Shown here piece after piece: positions 1 to 8,439 of a DNA stretch of 64,000 nt. Made by a program: the position numbers and the translations under genes. Below the pieces are notes generated by a model that saw only the letters and a list, made by a program, of their open reading frames with translations, searched no databases and was not told the DNA's origin. Every line of letters starts with the position of its first letter. Positions within the stretch are counted from its first letter, which is position 1. Source of the DNA: an uncultured Clostridia bacterium (GTDB lineage Bacteria > Bacillota > Clostridia > TANB77 > CAG-508); contig CAKPRA010000004.1 in the NCBI GenBank assembly GCA_934180065.1, forward strand, positions 14,669-78,668, read 5' to 3'.

Positions 1-1
1 A

Positions 2-820
2 CAAAAATCTAAAAATGTAAAAAGTGAAGATATTGAACAATTGAAAGATAAAATATTGTGGTCATATAAATATGCAGACTCTGTTGAGATTCCAACTAAG
101 ACATCTGTTACAAAAATAAAGGAGCTTTCAAATGAAGAAAATATTGTAAGTATAGAAGAGCTAGAGGAACAGAAAGAATTCAAAAAGGAAATGGCAAAAC
201 CTAAATTTTTAAATGAAGAAGAGAAACTTTCAGCAGCACAAAAAGGTACATTAATGCATTTATGTTTTCAAAGGCTTGATCATACTAGAGATTATACAAA
301 AGCACAGATACAGGACTTTGTGCAAGATTTGGTAAATAGAAATATAATAACAAAATTAGAAGCAGATAGCATTAATATAAATAAGCTTTTTGATTATACT
401 AATTCAAGCTTATGGAAAGAGCTTAAATTGGCTAAGAAAGTTTATAAAGAGCAACCATTTTATATTAATTTAAAATCAAAAGATATTTATAATAATAATT
501 CAAATGAAAATATTCTAGTTCAAGGAATTATAGATTTATATTATATAAATAAAAATGATGAAATAATTTTAGTTGATTATAAAACTGATTGGATTGAAGA
601 AGGAGAAGAGCTTAAGCTGGTTGAGAAATATGCCAAACAGCTAGAAATATATAAAAATGCATTAGAGCAAGCATTAGGTAAAAAAGTAAACAAAAAATAT
701 ATTTATTCTGTGTCAATGGGGACGGTTCTCCTTGACACGTCTTGTCAAAAAGTGTCAATAGGGACGGTTCTCCCTGACACGTCTTGTCAAAAAGAACCGT
801 CCCCATTGACCGCCAATTGA
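2..820 (+). CDS. addA: AddA helicase-nuclease, C-terminal part (5' truncated by window)
   Basis: The reading frame is already open at base 2, so this is the last 272 residues of a longer protein; the TTG at 41 is not a real start. AddA is the helicase/nuclease subunit of AddAB, which resects double-strand breaks for RecA. The visible part is the RecB-family nuclease domain: a GIIDLYY strand followed by VDYKTD at about residues 191-196, which supplies the metal-binding Asp and Lys of the PD-(D/E)xK site. The family normally ends soon after the YIYSVS-like strand. Here the frame runs on into a REP-like cluster from about 711, so the last ~35 residues (MGTVLLDTSCQ type) are repeat-encoded. Family call is strong; whether the altered tail matters is unknown. 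Confidence 0.87.
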   Translation, partial: QKSKNVKSEDIEQLKDKILWSYKYADSVEIPTKTSVTKIKELSNEENIVSIEELEEQKEFKKEMAKPKFLNEEEKLSAAQKGTLMHLCFQRLDHTRDYTKAQIQDFVQDLVNRNIITKLEADSININKLFDYTNSSLWKELKLAKKVYKEQPFYINLKSKDIYNNNSNENILVQGIIDLYYINKNDEIILVDYKTDWIEEGEELKLVEKYAKQLEIYKNALEQALGKKVNKKYIYSVSMGTVLLDTSCQKVSIGTVLPDTSCQKEPSPLTAN

Positions 821-848
821 CCACCAATTGACCGGCCAGATTGACACA
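711..848. repeat. REP-like repeat cluster (two direct, one inverted copy)
   Basis: Two direct copies of GTCAATGGGGACGGTTCT-type sequence (from 712 and 753), each followed by TTGACACGTCTTGTCAAAAA-like spacer, then an inverted copy (AAGAACCGTCCCCATTGAC, from 792) and several AATTGACC repeats up to 848. The first two copies are translated as the end of addA. The same core recurs at 7.0, 38.4, 39.0, 40.3, 41.1, 42.2, 43.1 and 45.9 kb. Confidence 0.9.
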
Positions 849-863
849 TGAAAGGAGTTTTTT

Positions 864-1100
864 ATGAGGTTAGATAAATTTCTTAAAATATCAAGAGTTA
901 TAAAAAGAAGAACTGTAGCTAATGAGGCTGCAGATAATGGAAGAGTTTCTGTTAACGGAAAAGTTGTAAAACCAAGCTATGAAGTGAAGATTGGTGATAT
1001 TGTAGAAATACAATTTGGAGATAAAATTAGTAAGTTTGAAATTATTGAAATTCCAAAAGTTCAAGGGAAAAATATGGGAGAGCTTATTAAAATCTTGTAA
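864..1100 (+). CDS. rqcP: RqcP/YlmH-type S4-domain RNA-binding protein
   Basis: A 78-residue protein that is a single S4 RNA-binding domain: MRLDKFLKISRVIKRRT, then ANEAADNGRVSVNGKVVKPS and a GDIVEI strand. This matches RqcP (YabO), the small Bacillota partner of RqcH in ribosome-associated quality control, which stabilises the P-site tRNA on obstructed 50S subunits. The start is set by AAAGGAG seven bases upstream of ATG. The AAAGGAG lies just after the REP cluster that ends addA, so rqcP probably depends on read-through or on a promoter inside the repeats. The T-box and tyrS follow. The Hsp15-like family is the alternative name; the fold assignment is secure. Confidence 0.85.
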   Translation: MRLDKFLKISRVIKRRTVANEAADNGRVSVNGKVVKPSYEVKIGDIVEIQFGDKISKFEIIEIPKVQGKNMGELIKIL

Positions 1101-1149
1101 AATATGTTGACAAAGAAAAAATTTAATGCTAACATATAAAACAATTAAA

Positions 1150-1370
1150 ATAACTATGTTAAAAAGAAAATTAGTAGAAATCTATAATTCAAAATAAAGA
1201 GAGATAATGGTTGGTGTTAATTATCAGAATATAGATTCCGAATTACAATTCTTATAGTAGTTACGTTAAAGATTACGAAAATCTAAAATAAGGCAAAGTA
1301 AAATTTGTAAAAAAAGGTGGTACCACGAGCTAATTCGTCCTTTAGGATTAATTAGCTCTTTTTGTGTATA
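1150..1370 (+). promoter_or_regulatory. T-box leader (tyrosine) upstream of tyrS
   Basis: The leader carries the hallmarks of a T-box riboswitch: a GAGAGATAATGGTTGGTG stem I segment (from about 1199), a specifier region containing TAC (Tyr codon) around 1234-1237, and the AAGGTGGTACCACG T-box at about 1313-1327. The terminator GAGCTAATT...AATTAGCTC with a T tract ends near 1364. The TGGT bulge would pair with an ACCA tRNA end, as expected for tRNA-Tyr. Uncharged tRNA-Tyr should allow tyrS transcription. Confidence 0.92.
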
Positions 1371-1499
1371 ATGGAATTTCTATTATAACATTATAAAAAT
1401 TATAAAAAAAGCAATGCCACAAAAAGAGAAATAGTTTGAAAGAAATAAAAAGCTTTCATAGCTATATGTGCCTTTAGAAAGAAAGGAAGGGAATTTATT

Positions 1500-2663
1500 A
1501 TGAAAGAATTAGATTTAATTAAAAGAAAAGCAGTTCAAATTATCTCCGAAGAGGATTTAGAGAAAAAGTTAAAATCAGGAAAAAAACTAGTCATTAAGCT
1601 AGGTGCTGATCCAAGTAGACCAGATTTACATTTAGGTCATACAGTTGTTTTAAAAGCACTAAAATCATTCCAAGATATGGGACATGAAGTTGTTTTTGTT
1701 ATTGGAGATTATACAGCTATGATTGGAGATCCAACAGGTAAAAACAAAACAAGACCAGCATTAACATATGAACAAGCTCATTCCGCAGGTGAAAGCTATT
1801 TTAAACAAGTAACTAAAATACTTGATCCTGAAAAAACAAGAATTGTCTTTAATTCTGATTGGTTAGCAAAACTAAATTTAAAAGATGTATTGAATTTAGC
1901 AAGTAAATATACTGTTGCAAGACTTCTAGAAAGAGATGACTTTAAAAATAGATATGAAAATAATTTACCATTAAGTATGCACGAAATGTTTTATCCATTA
2001 ATGCAAGGTTATGATTCTGTAGCATTAAATGCAGATATAGAGATTGGTGGAACAGATCAAACATTTAATTTATTAGTTGGTAGAGAGCTACAAAAAAATT
2101 ATGAGCAAGAGCCTCAAGTTGTTATTACTTTCCCATTATTAGTAGGGCTTGATGGAAAAGAAAAAATGAGTAAATCATTAGGAAACTATATTGGAATAGA
2201 TGAAGCTCCAGAAGTAATGTATGAAAAAGCTATGAAAATTCCTGATGATGTATTATTTGATTATTTTAAATTAACAACAGATGTTGATTTAGTAAAAGCA
2301 CAAGAGCTAATATCTTCTGATATAATTTCAGCACACAAATTATATGCTGAACAAATAATTACAATGTACCATGGAGCTGAATTTGTAAAACAAGCAGAAG
2401 AGCGTTATACGCAAGTTGCCAAAGGTGGAATTCCTGAAGATATTAAAGAATTTAATTTAAGCTCTGAATGTACAGAAATTAAGCTTTGTGATGTTTTGGT
2501 AAAAGTAGGTTTCGCAAGCTCTAAAAGTGAAGCAAGAAGAATGATTCAAGGCAATGGTGTTAAAATTAATTCTGAAGTAGTAAATGATATAAATGCAGAT
2601 ATTAAACCATCTGAAGAGCCTGTTATTCAATTTGGAAAAAATAAATTTATAAAAATAAAATAA
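1500..2663 (+). CDS. tyrS: Tyrosyl-tRNA synthetase
   Basis: Class I aminoacyl-tRNA synthetase that charges tRNA-Tyr in the cytoplasm. The ATG at 1500 follows GGAAGGGAATTTATT. The protein has the HIGH-like LHLGHT near residues 43-48, the GGTDQTFN tyrosine-site segment, and KMSKS near residues 222-226. A C-terminal S4 domain begins around residue 330 ([28 protein letters not shown] is its hallmark). The 387-residue length and the KMSKS form resemble the TyrZ/TyrRS-2 branch. It lies behind a Tyr T-box, so expression should rise when tRNA-Tyr is uncharged. Nothing is damaged. Confidence 0.96.
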   Translation: MKELDLIKRKAVQIISEEDLEKKLKSGKKLVIKLGADPSRPDLHLGHTVVLKALKSFQDMGHEVVFVIGDYTAMIGDPTGKNKTRPALTYEQAHSAGESYFKQVTKILDPEKTRIVFNSDWLAKLNLKDVLNLASKYTVARLLERDDFKNRYENNLPLSMHEMFYPLMQGYDSVALNADIEIGGTDQTFNLLVGRELQKNYEQEPQVVITFPLLVGLDGKEKMSKSLGNYIGIDEAPEVMYEKAMKIPDDVLFDYFKLTTDVDLVKAQELISSDIISAHKLYAEQIITMYHGAEFVKQAEERYTQVAKGGIPEDIKEFNLSSECTEIKLCDVLVKVGFASSKSEARRMIQGNGVKINSEVVNDINADIKPSEEPVIQFGKNKFIKIK

Positions 2664-2734
2664 AACATAACATAAATTTACAAGTAGATAATAAGATTTA
2701 TAAAATAATAATCACGCAAAATTAGGAGGAAAAG

Positions 2735-3655
2735 ATGGATATAATTAAAGCAATTATTTTCGGTATTGTTGAAGGAATAACTGAATGGTTGCCTGTTAGT
2801 AGTACAGGACACTTAATATTGTTCAGAGCATTTTTAAAATTTGAGAATGTTTCTGATGGATTTTTTGAAATGTTTGAAGTTGTAATACAATTAGGAGCAA
2901 TTTTGGCAGTTGTATTAATATATTTCAAGGATATTTGGCCTTTTACAAATAAAAAGGACAGAGCTTTTAAAGCAATAAGATTGATTCCAAATCCAAATAA
3001 AAAAATTACAAAAGTTATAGCAGGGATATTTAATCCAATATTAAAATTAGGATCACATTTAAATAAAAATATAACTAATTTATGGGGAAAAATACTAGTT
3101 GCATGTATACCAGCAGCTGTAATTGGTCTTATGTTTGATGAAAAATTTGAAGAGCTATTTTATAACCCAACATGTGTTGCAATAGCATTAATTACTTTTG
3201 GTGTGGCTTTTATTGTTATAGAAAATTGGCATAAAGGCAGAAAGTCAAGAATCAATGACATATGCGGAATTACATATAAAGATGCTTTAATAATAGGATT
3301 ATTTCAATTAATTGCAGCAATATTTCCAGGAGTATCACGCTCTGGTGCTACAATTATAGGAGCATTATTAATAGGAGTTTCTAGAACAGTATCAGCAGAA
3401 TTTACATTTTATTTAGCAGTACCGGTAATGTTTGGTGCAAGTTTACTAAAACTTGTAAGATTTGGTTTGCATTTTACAGGGCTTGAAATTGCTGTTCTTT
3501 TAATAGGTATGATAGTAGCTTTTGCTGTGTCAATGTGGATTATCAAGTTCTTAATGAACTATATCAAAAAACATGATTTCAAGGTTTTTGGTGTATATAG
3601 AATTATACTTGGTATTATTGTATTAATAATTGGTGCAACAGGAGTTCTAAAATAA
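2735..3655 (+). CDS. uppP: Undecaprenyl-diphosphatase (UppP/BacA)
   Basis: Integral membrane phosphatase that recycles undecaprenyl diphosphate to the monophosphate carrier used for peptidoglycan and surface polysaccharides. Both BacA family signatures are present: EGITEWLPVSSTGHL at residues ~12-26 and PGVSRSGATIIGALLIG at residues ~203-219, within a multi-helix hydrophobic protein of 306 residues. The start has AGGAGGAAAAG directly upstream. A charged insertion around residues 75-105 (KKDRAFKAIRL... to ...GSHLNKNITN) is somewhat longer than in typical BacA. It sits between tyrS and a foreign-looking small gene with no clear operon partner; its product would serve the capsule operon at 10-22 kb. 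Confidence 0.95.
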   Translation: MDIIKAIIFGIVEGITEWLPVSSTGHLILFRAFLKFENVSDGFFEMFEVVIQLGAILAVVLIYFKDIWPFTNKKDRAFKAIRLIPNPNKKITKVIAGIFNPILKLGSHLNKNITNLWGKILVACIPAAVIGLMFDEKFEELFYNPTCVAIALITFGVAFIVIENWHKGRKSRINDICGITYKDALIIGLFQLIAAIFPGVSRSGATIIGALLIGVSRTVSAEFTFYLAVPVMFGASLLKLVRFGLHFTGLEIAVLLIGMIVAFAVSMWIIKFLMNYIKKHDFKVFGVYRIILGIIVLIIGATGVLK

Positions 3656-3775
3656 AAATTTGTGAATATAATAATATTAGTTGTAATAAATATTATATTA
3701 ATAATTCAGGCAATAGTAAAGCTTGAATAACTTCCAAAACTAATCTAAATACATTTTCAGGAGGTGAATTTTGAT

Positions 3776-4081
3776 ATGGCAATGAGTAAAGCATGGTTCA
3801 AGGCTAATACGGAGGAAATTGTAAAAATAACAGTCAATTGCCGGAAATTAAACAAAGGCAAGGTTGTTGTTGTTCAGGGTGATAAGTCCAAAGAAATCAA
3901 TTTACTTAGTCGTGAGAAGTCTGAACTCAAGATGGTTACTAGAAACTTAATTTGTTATGAAGATCTTAAAAATGCAGAAACTATTGAAGAGAGGATTTCT
4001 ATCATATTAGACGCAGTCAGAGATTTTGATTTTCCTTTTTATTTCGATTACAGTGTTACTAAAATGATTTTCAACAAATAA
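3776..4081 (+). CDS. Orphan 101-residue protein of foreign codon use
   Basis: Not recognised. A soluble, mixed-charge protein with no signal peptide or membrane segment; the centre is KVVVVQGDKSKEINLLSREKSELKMVTRNL and the end is FPFYFDYSVTKMIF. ATG 3776 is chosen because AGGAGG lies at 3759-3764; the in-frame GTG at 3764 overlaps that ribosome site. Codons such as CAG, TCC, GTC, CGT and GCC are unusually common compared with flanking tyrS/uppP genes, suggesting acquisition. It has its own terminator at 4112-4149 and stands alone. It belongs with the genes at 32.1, 38.7, 40.6 and 41.6 kb by style, not by visible homology. Confidence 0.7.
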   Translation: MAMSKAWFKANTEEIVKITVNCRKLNKGKVVVVQGDKSKEINLLSREKSELKMVTRNLICYEDLKNAETIEERISIILDAVRDFDFPFYFDYSVTKMIFNK

Positions 4082-4111
4082 GAGAATTAGTATTAAAGCA
4101 TTTGTCATAAG

Positions 4112-4149
4112 AAAAAACATCTATTATCTATTGATATAGATGTTTTTTT
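4112..4149 (+). terminator. Intrinsic terminator after the 3776 gene
   Basis: AAAAAACATCTAT pairs with ATAGATGTTTTTT across a short loop, followed by a run of seven T. Confidence 0.85.
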
Positions 4150-4354
4150 GTTGAAACTTTAACTAAAGTATATATTTTGATGTGGATAGTAACAACCTAG
4201 TACAAAGGATATGGAAAATAACTAAAAAGGCAGTTTACTTTTATTTTTTTAATGATATAATATGTTTGAAGAAAATTTTTAAAATTTATGAAAGGGTATG
4301 CTACTTATGAATTTATGATTAAATAAATTTTATTAGAGCATAATGGTGATTTAT

Positions 4355-4756
4355 ATGAAAGATAGTTTAAAAGAAATTATATTATTAGGGCTTGGAGCTG
4401 TATCACTTACAGGAGAAAAAGCTTCTGAATTAAAAAAGGAGCTTTTGGAAAAAGGAGAAGCTCTTTACAAAGAAGGTGCTATAAAAAATGAAGAGCTTAA
4501 AAGAGATATAAAAGAAAAAATAAAAGAAGAGATAAAAGAAAATACAAATATTCAATATGCAAAGGTTACAAAAGATGATCTTGTAGATATTATAAATAGT
4601 CTAAGTGATGAGGAAAAAGAGGAAATTTCTAATTTACTAAAAAATAAATCTGATGATTGCAAATGTAATGAAAATTCTGATAATTGTAAATGTTCAGGAA
4701 ATACAGAGAATTGCGAATGCGAAGATAGCAGTAAAGAGGATAATAAAGAAGATTAA
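4355..4756 (+). CDS. Phasin-like helical protein with Cys-rich tail
   Basis: Residues 1-70 form an amphipathic helical region (LKEIILLGLGAVSLTGEKAS, then a long Glu/Lys-rich coiled-coil stretch) like the phasin-family or PhaF-like proteins found beside UbiB kinases in Clostridia. Residues ~71-95 hold a Lys/Asp/Glu-rich linker. The last ~35 residues contain CKC, CKC and CEC, evenly spaced by Asn/Ser/Glu residues, which could bind metal. Two in-frame ATGs exist (4343 and 4355); 4355 is preferred because the product then begins MKDSLKEI, and the ribosome site is weak for both. It lies 150 bp upstream of a UbiB-like kinase gene. Function is inferred only from neighbourhood and helix pattern. Confidence 0.7.
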   Translation: MKDSLKEIILLGLGAVSLTGEKASELKKELLEKGEALYKEGAIKNEELKRDIKEKIKEEIKENTNIQYAKVTKDDLVDIINSLSDEEKEEISNLLKNKSDDCKCNENSDNCKCSGNTENCECEDSSKEDNKED

Positions 4757-4760
4757 TAGC

Positions 4761-4880
4761 ATATTATTATAAATCAATTATGTTATTATAAGTTAATTGT
4801 ATTATTATAAATTAATTATATTATTATAAATTTAATAGTTATATTATTGTGAAAAATAATAATTATATTATTGTAAAAAT
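4761..4880. repeat. AT-rich tandem imperfect repeats
   Basis: About six imperfect copies of a ~20-base unit of the form TATTATTATAAATTAATT fill the spacer between the phasin-like gene and the kinase gene. No gene is seen; the array ends just before the ribosome site of the kinase. Confidence 0.75.
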
Positions 4881-4907
4881 GATTTCAAAAGAAAAAGGAT
4901 AGATAAT

Positions 4908-6452
4908 ATGAATGAAAAAACAAGATTTAAAGAAATTGTAACAATATTAAGAGAAAGTAATTTAATAACTGGAATTACTCCCGAAAAGGTATGTAATGCA
5001 ATTTCAAAATTAGGTCCAACATTTATAAAAATAGGACAAATTATGTCTAGTAGATATGACCTATTACCTCAAGAATATTGCGAGGCTCTTGCAAAATTGA
5101 GATCAAATGTTGAACCTATGAGTTTTGAAGATGTTTTGGATATTTTAAAAGAAGAGCTAGGAGATATAGATGAAATTTTTGAGAGCATATCCCCAGAAAG
5201 TATTGGCTCTGCATCAATGGCTCAAGTTCATATTGCAAAATTAAAAAATGGTGAAAATGTAGCTGTAAAAGTTCAAAGAAAAAATATTTATGAAAAAATG
5301 ACAATGGATGTAAAATTGCTAAAAAAGGCTATAAGTCTTCTACATCTAAATACAATTATTAAAATAATGGATTTAAATTTAGTATTAGATGAAATTTACA
5401 ATGTTGCAAAAGAAGAAATGGATTTTGAACTTGAAGCAAAACATTTAGAAGAATTTAAAGAAAATAATGTTGATGTTGCATATGTTACTGTTCCAAAGGT
5501 ATATAAGAATTTCGTAACAAAAAAAGCATTAGTTATGGAGTATATTCCAGGAGTAAGTTTAAATGAAAAGCAAAAATTAGAAGAGCTTGGATATGATGTA
5601 GAAGAAATAGGATTAAAATTAGCAAATAACTATATAAAACAAGCTTTAGATGATGGATTTTTTCATGCAGACCCTCACCAAGACAATATTTTTATTTATG
5701 AAGGAAAAATTGTATTTTTAGATTTAGGCATGATGGGTAGGATAAGTGTAAGATCTAGAAAATTATTAAATGATGCAATGAAAGCGATTATTAATGATGA
5801 TATAGTAGAGCTTGAACATATTTTGCTTAATTTTTCAACATCTACAAGTACAATAAATCACATGAAATTAAGAGCAGAAATTCAAAATGTATTAGATAAA
5901 AATGCTAATGAAGATATACAAAATATAGATATAATAGAATTTACTAATAGTGTAACATCTATTTTACGAAGTAATAACTTGAAACTTGACAATAATATTA
6001 CACTTTTAATGAGAGGTATTTGCGTTATTGAAGGCACATTAGAAAGTATTGCTCCAAACATCAATTTAACAATGGTTTTAAGTAATAAAGTAAAAGAGGA
6101 TAGTTTTAAAGAGCTATTCTCTAAAGAGATGTTAATAAATACGGGTAAAAATTTAGTAGGTGGAGTTAATAGTTTTAGTGAACTACCAACTGAATTGCTT
6201 AATTTTGTTAAGGATGTAAATCGTGGTGAAACAAAGTTTGATATAGAAATGGCAAATTCGGAAAAGCAGGTAGATAAATTAGAAAAAATGCTACACCAAA
6301 TTGTTATTGGTTTATTAGATACAGCAGTTCTTTTAGGTGCAAGCATGGTAAATAACCATATACTTAGATGGATTTATTTGGTTTTTGCTTTTATTTTTAC
6401 AGCATGGTTATTTATACAAATGGCTAAAGATCACTTTCATAAAGGTTATTAA
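4908..6452 (+). CDS. UbiB/ABC1 (AarF) family atypical kinase
   Basis: ABC1/UbiB proteins are membrane-bound protein-kinase-like ATPases; in respiring bacteria they support quinone synthesis, but in Clostridia their role is unsettled. The KxGQ signature is visible as KIGQIMSSR near residues 43-51, followed by an Ala-rich loop (SIGSASMAQVH), the catalytic Lys (NVAVKVQRK), an MEYIPG hinge, and the DGFFHADPHQDN catalytic loop with VFLDLGMMG as the metal site. Two C-terminal hydrophobic helices (residues ~465-505) anchor it. Start: AAAAGGATAGATAATATG. It is probably transcribed with the phasin-like gene upstream and the deaminase gene 19 bp downstream. Confidence 0.9.
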   Translation: MNEKTRFKEIVTILRESNLITGITPEKVCNAISKLGPTFIKIGQIMSSRYDLLPQEYCEALAKLRSNVEPMSFEDVLDILKEELGDIDEIFESISPESIGSASMAQVHIAKLKNGENVAVKVQRKNIYEKMTMDVKLLKKAISLLHLNTIIKIMDLNLVLDEIYNVAKEEMDFELEAKHLEEFKENNVDVAYVTVPKVYKNFVTKKALVMEYIPGVSLNEKQKLEELGYDVEEIGLKLANNYIKQALDDGFFHADPHQDNIFIYEGKIVFLDLGMMGRISVRSRKLLNDAMKAIINDDIVELEHILLNFSTSTSTINHMKLRAEIQNVLDKNANEDIQNIDIIEFTNSVTSILRSNNLKLDNNITLLMRGICVIEGTLESIAPNINLTMVLSNKVKEDSFKELFSKEMLINTGKNLVGGVNSFSELPTELLNFVKDVNRGETKFDIEMANSEKQVDKLEKMLHQIVIGLLDTAVLLGASMVNNHILRWIYLVFAFIFTAWLFIQMAKDHFHKGY

Positions 6453-6471
6453 TCAAATTGGAGGAAATTAA

Positions 6472-6996
6472 ATGATTGTTAATAAAGAATTTATAAATTT
6501 AGAAGATGCAGTGAATTATATATATGAGAATGCGTCTAATTATGCAATAGAAGGTGTTAAGGAAAATATAGGAGGGCCTTTTGGAGCCGGAATAATAGAG
6601 AAAATAAATGTTGATAATGATATAAAATATATTGTTTTAAATATTTCAAGAAATGAAGTTATAATCAATAAAAATCCTATAAAGCATGCAGAGGTTGTTG
6701 CTATTGAAGAAGCATGTAAAATCAAAGAAAGCTGTTTTTTAGAAAATTGTATCTTAGTGTCAACTGCTAAAAGTTGCCCAATGTGTTTATCTGCAAGTAT
6801 TTGGGCAAAAATACCAGTAATATATTATTCTGAAGATTTTGCTCAAGCTTCAAAAAGCGGATTTAAAGATGATGATATATCAGAATATATTAAGGGGAAT
6901 AATAAAACTTTGATAAAACAGATAAATATGAGCAGTTCATTTTGCGCATTGCCTTTTGAAGCGTGGAATAATAAAGAAAAAAAGATACAATATTAG
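6472..6996 (+). CDS. Nucleoside/guanine deaminase-like zinc enzyme
   Basis: A 174-residue cytidine-deaminase-fold protein. The zinc site is HAEVVAIEEA (His ligand plus catalytic Glu) with SCPMCLSA supplying two Cys; FGAGIIEK precedes it. The pattern with CPMCLSA and the C-terminal SGFKDDDISEYI resembles bacterial guanine deaminases (GuaD), which convert guanine to xanthine and ammonia; cytosine or tRNA-adenosine deaminases are alternatives. The usual PCPMC is SCPMC here, a mild change. Start ATG follows GGAGGAAATTAA, 19 bp after the kinase stop, so co-transcription is likely. The 3' flank is a REP palindrome. Confidence 0.82.
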   Translation: MIVNKEFINLEDAVNYIYENASNYAIEGVKENIGGPFGAGIIEKINVDNDIKYIVLNISRNEVIINKNPIKHAEVVAIEEACKIKESCFLENCILVSTAKSCPMCLSASIWAKIPVIYYSEDFAQASKSGFKDDDISEYIKGNNKTLIKQINMSSSFCALPFEAWNNKEKKIQY

Positions 6997-7002
6997 GAAA
7001 AG

Positions 7003-7192
7003 AAAAAGGAAAAAGGAAAAGGGGACGGTTCTCTTTTCCCAGATTTGGGAAATAGGGACACAGTCCAAAGCAAATGAGATACGCTTTTTTTCTGTAAAGG
7101 GAGAAATAGGGACAGTCTAGATTAAATGAAATACGCTTTTTTTGGCAAAATGGAGAAAGAAAATGGAAAAGAGAGCCGTCCCCTTTTCCCTT
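7003..7192. repeat. REP-like inverted pair
   Basis: GGAAAAGGGGACGGTTCTCT (from ~7011) and its inverse AGAGAGCCGTCCCCTTTTCC (from ~7170) face each other. Between them lie two related lines: AAATAGGGACACAGTCCAAA... and AAATAGGGACAGTCTAGATT..., each ending in ATACGCTTTTTTT. This is a two-REP inverted arrangement (REPIN-like) that would fold into a long hairpin between convergent genes. Confidence 0.85.
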
Positions 7193-7214
7193 TTTGGAGG
7201 TTTTGTTATTCAAT

Positions 7215-7616
7215 TTATTCAATTATTGACTCAACTTCATGAAAAATAACGAATGACGAGGCAAATATTGGTCCTGAGAGAGCACTTAAAGCATAGGCAT
7301 AAAATATTGCTCTAACATCTGGAATTAATAGTATAATAGCAAATGGAGTAAATGCAACAAGTATCGAAAAAATTATTCTATCAACAATTACTTTGCATTC
7401 AAGATCAAGAGCATATTTTATTAATCCTGCTTTATAATAGCAAAAGATTATTACTGCGGATGATCCGCAACAGGTATTAAATACTACCTCTAAATTTGAA
7501 TTATTATCGTCAATAATTTCAAGGAATATGAGTGTTCCTCCAATAACACTTATTCCTAAGACGATGAAAGCTAATATCCGAAGAACGAATAGTAGCTTTG
7601 TGATGATTTTACTCAT
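7215..7616 (-). CDS. Small four-helix membrane protein
   Basis: Not recognised. The 133-residue product has four predicted hydrophobic helices (about residues 7-30, 48-65, 82-103 and 107-125) and two adjacent Cys (CC at ~48-49) inside the second. Start ATG (complement of 7614-7616) is preceded by AAAGGAGTG on the minus strand, a strong ribosome site, so the gene is likely real. It is divergent from the sortase cluster and shares the 7617-7851 control region with it. No catalytic motif is visible. Confidence 0.65.
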   Translation of the reverse strand: MSKIITKLLFVLRILAFIVLGISVIGGTLIFLEIIDDNNSNLEVVFNTCCGSSAVIIFCYYKAGLIKYALDLECKVIVDRIIFSILVAFTPFAIILLIPDVRAIFYAYALSALSGPIFASSFVIFHEVESIIE

Positions 7617-7729
7617 CTACTTTCACTCCTTTAAAATATAGTAGGCATAGGAATATTATCCATATGTAACTTATAGTATATCACATTTTATGTAAATTCA
7701 CAACGGAAATTATGTTAACATTCGTAATA

Positions 7730-7751
7730 TTTGTGACTTACAAGTCACAAA
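7730..7751. promoter_or_regulatory. 22-bp palindrome, candidate operator
   Basis: TTTGTGACTT-AC-AAGTCACAAA: perfect 10-bp arms. It lies in the divergent region between the membrane protein gene and the sortase-substrate gene, 28 bp upstream of the latter's -35 box. The arms resemble CRP/FNR half-sites but the spacing between TGTGA and TCACA is 8, not 6. The regulator is unknown. Confidence 0.6.
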
Positions 7752-7778
7752 AAATTCTAAAAAAAATTTTTTAAGCTA

Positions 7779-7807
7779 TTGCTAAAATGGAAAAAAGGTG
7801 GTAAAAT
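7779..7807 (+). promoter_or_regulatory. Promoter of sortase-substrate operon
   Basis: TTGCTA, 17-base spacer, TAAAAT. It lies 45 bp upstream of the start at 7852. Confidence 0.6.
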
Positions 7808-7851
7808 GCAATCGATTTCATAAAATTAAAAAAGGAAAGGATGATTAATAT

Positions 7852-8439
7852 ATGAAAAAAATTACAAAAATTATGTTAGTATTAGTAATGTCAATAGTAG
7901 CTTTAACAATGTTTGTAACAAAGTCAAATGCTATGACAGCAAGCGAGTTAAAAGCTTACATATGTAATGAAAAAGGAATAAACGGAACAAAATTGGTAAT
8001 AAGAGATGGAGATAAAGTAAAGGTTGAAAAATTCTTTGCAAATAATGAAATGACAGATGACCAAGCAAATAAAATAAAAGCTATAATAGATAAAGGAGTA
8101 GCATTAATGAATGCAGATGGTGCAACAGAGCCAAATCAATTAAGCTCTAAAGCCAAAAAACAAGAGCTATTATCATATGCTCAAGAAGCTGCAGCTGTTA
8201 TGGGATTAACAGTATCTTATGATGCAACAGAAGAAAGATTAGACATATACAAAAATGGAGCATTATATGATTCATTAAATTGGGGAGTAACAAAATCAAG
8301 CAAAGGTTCAACAGAATCAGCACTTGTTCAAACAGGAACAACAAATTATGTATATATATTAATGGCAGGAATAATGTTAATTGCCGGCATTATGCTAGTT
8401 GTATCAAGAAAGAAAAGATTAAGTGCAGAAGCAAAATAA
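7852..8439 (+). CDS. Secreted protein with LVQTG-type sorting signal
   Basis: 195 residues. An N-terminal signal peptide (KKITKIMLVLVMSIVALTMF, cleavage near SNA at 25-27) is followed by a ~125-residue extracellular domain. The C-terminus is a cell-wall sorting signal: LVQTG at residues 158-162, a hydrophobic helix at ~167-184 and RKKR at ~186-189. The motif deviates from LPXTG but keeps TG, as in several clostridial sortase substrates. The sortase gene overlaps its 3' end by 17 bp, so this is very probably that enzyme's dedicated substrate. The extracellular domain is not recognised; it has no Cys-rich or repeat structure apart from one Cys at ~38. Confidence 0.8.
   Translation: MKKITKIMLVLVMSIVALTMFVTKSNAMTASELKAYICNEKGINGTKLVIRDGDKVKVEKFFANNEMTDDQANKIKAIIDKGVALMNADGATEPNQLSSKAKKQELLSYAQEAAAVMGLTVSYDATEERLDIYKNGALYDSLNWGVTKSSKGSTESALVQTGTTNYVYILMAGIMLIAGIMLVVSRKKRLSAEAK

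Noticed and set aside
612..827. 71-residue minus-strand frame over the first REP cluster
   Set aside because: The product is a translated tandem repeat (FDKTCQGEPS units) lying antisense to addA.
4761..4880. AT-rich tandem repeats checked as a possible CRISPR array
   Set aside because: Units are ~20 bp, imperfect and without unique spacers; no cas gene is in the window.
6890..7222. 110-residue minus-strand frame across the 7.0-kb REP pair
   Set aside because: It reads repeat DNA and the 3' end of the deaminase gene; low-complexity Phe/Lys-rich product without a ribosome site.
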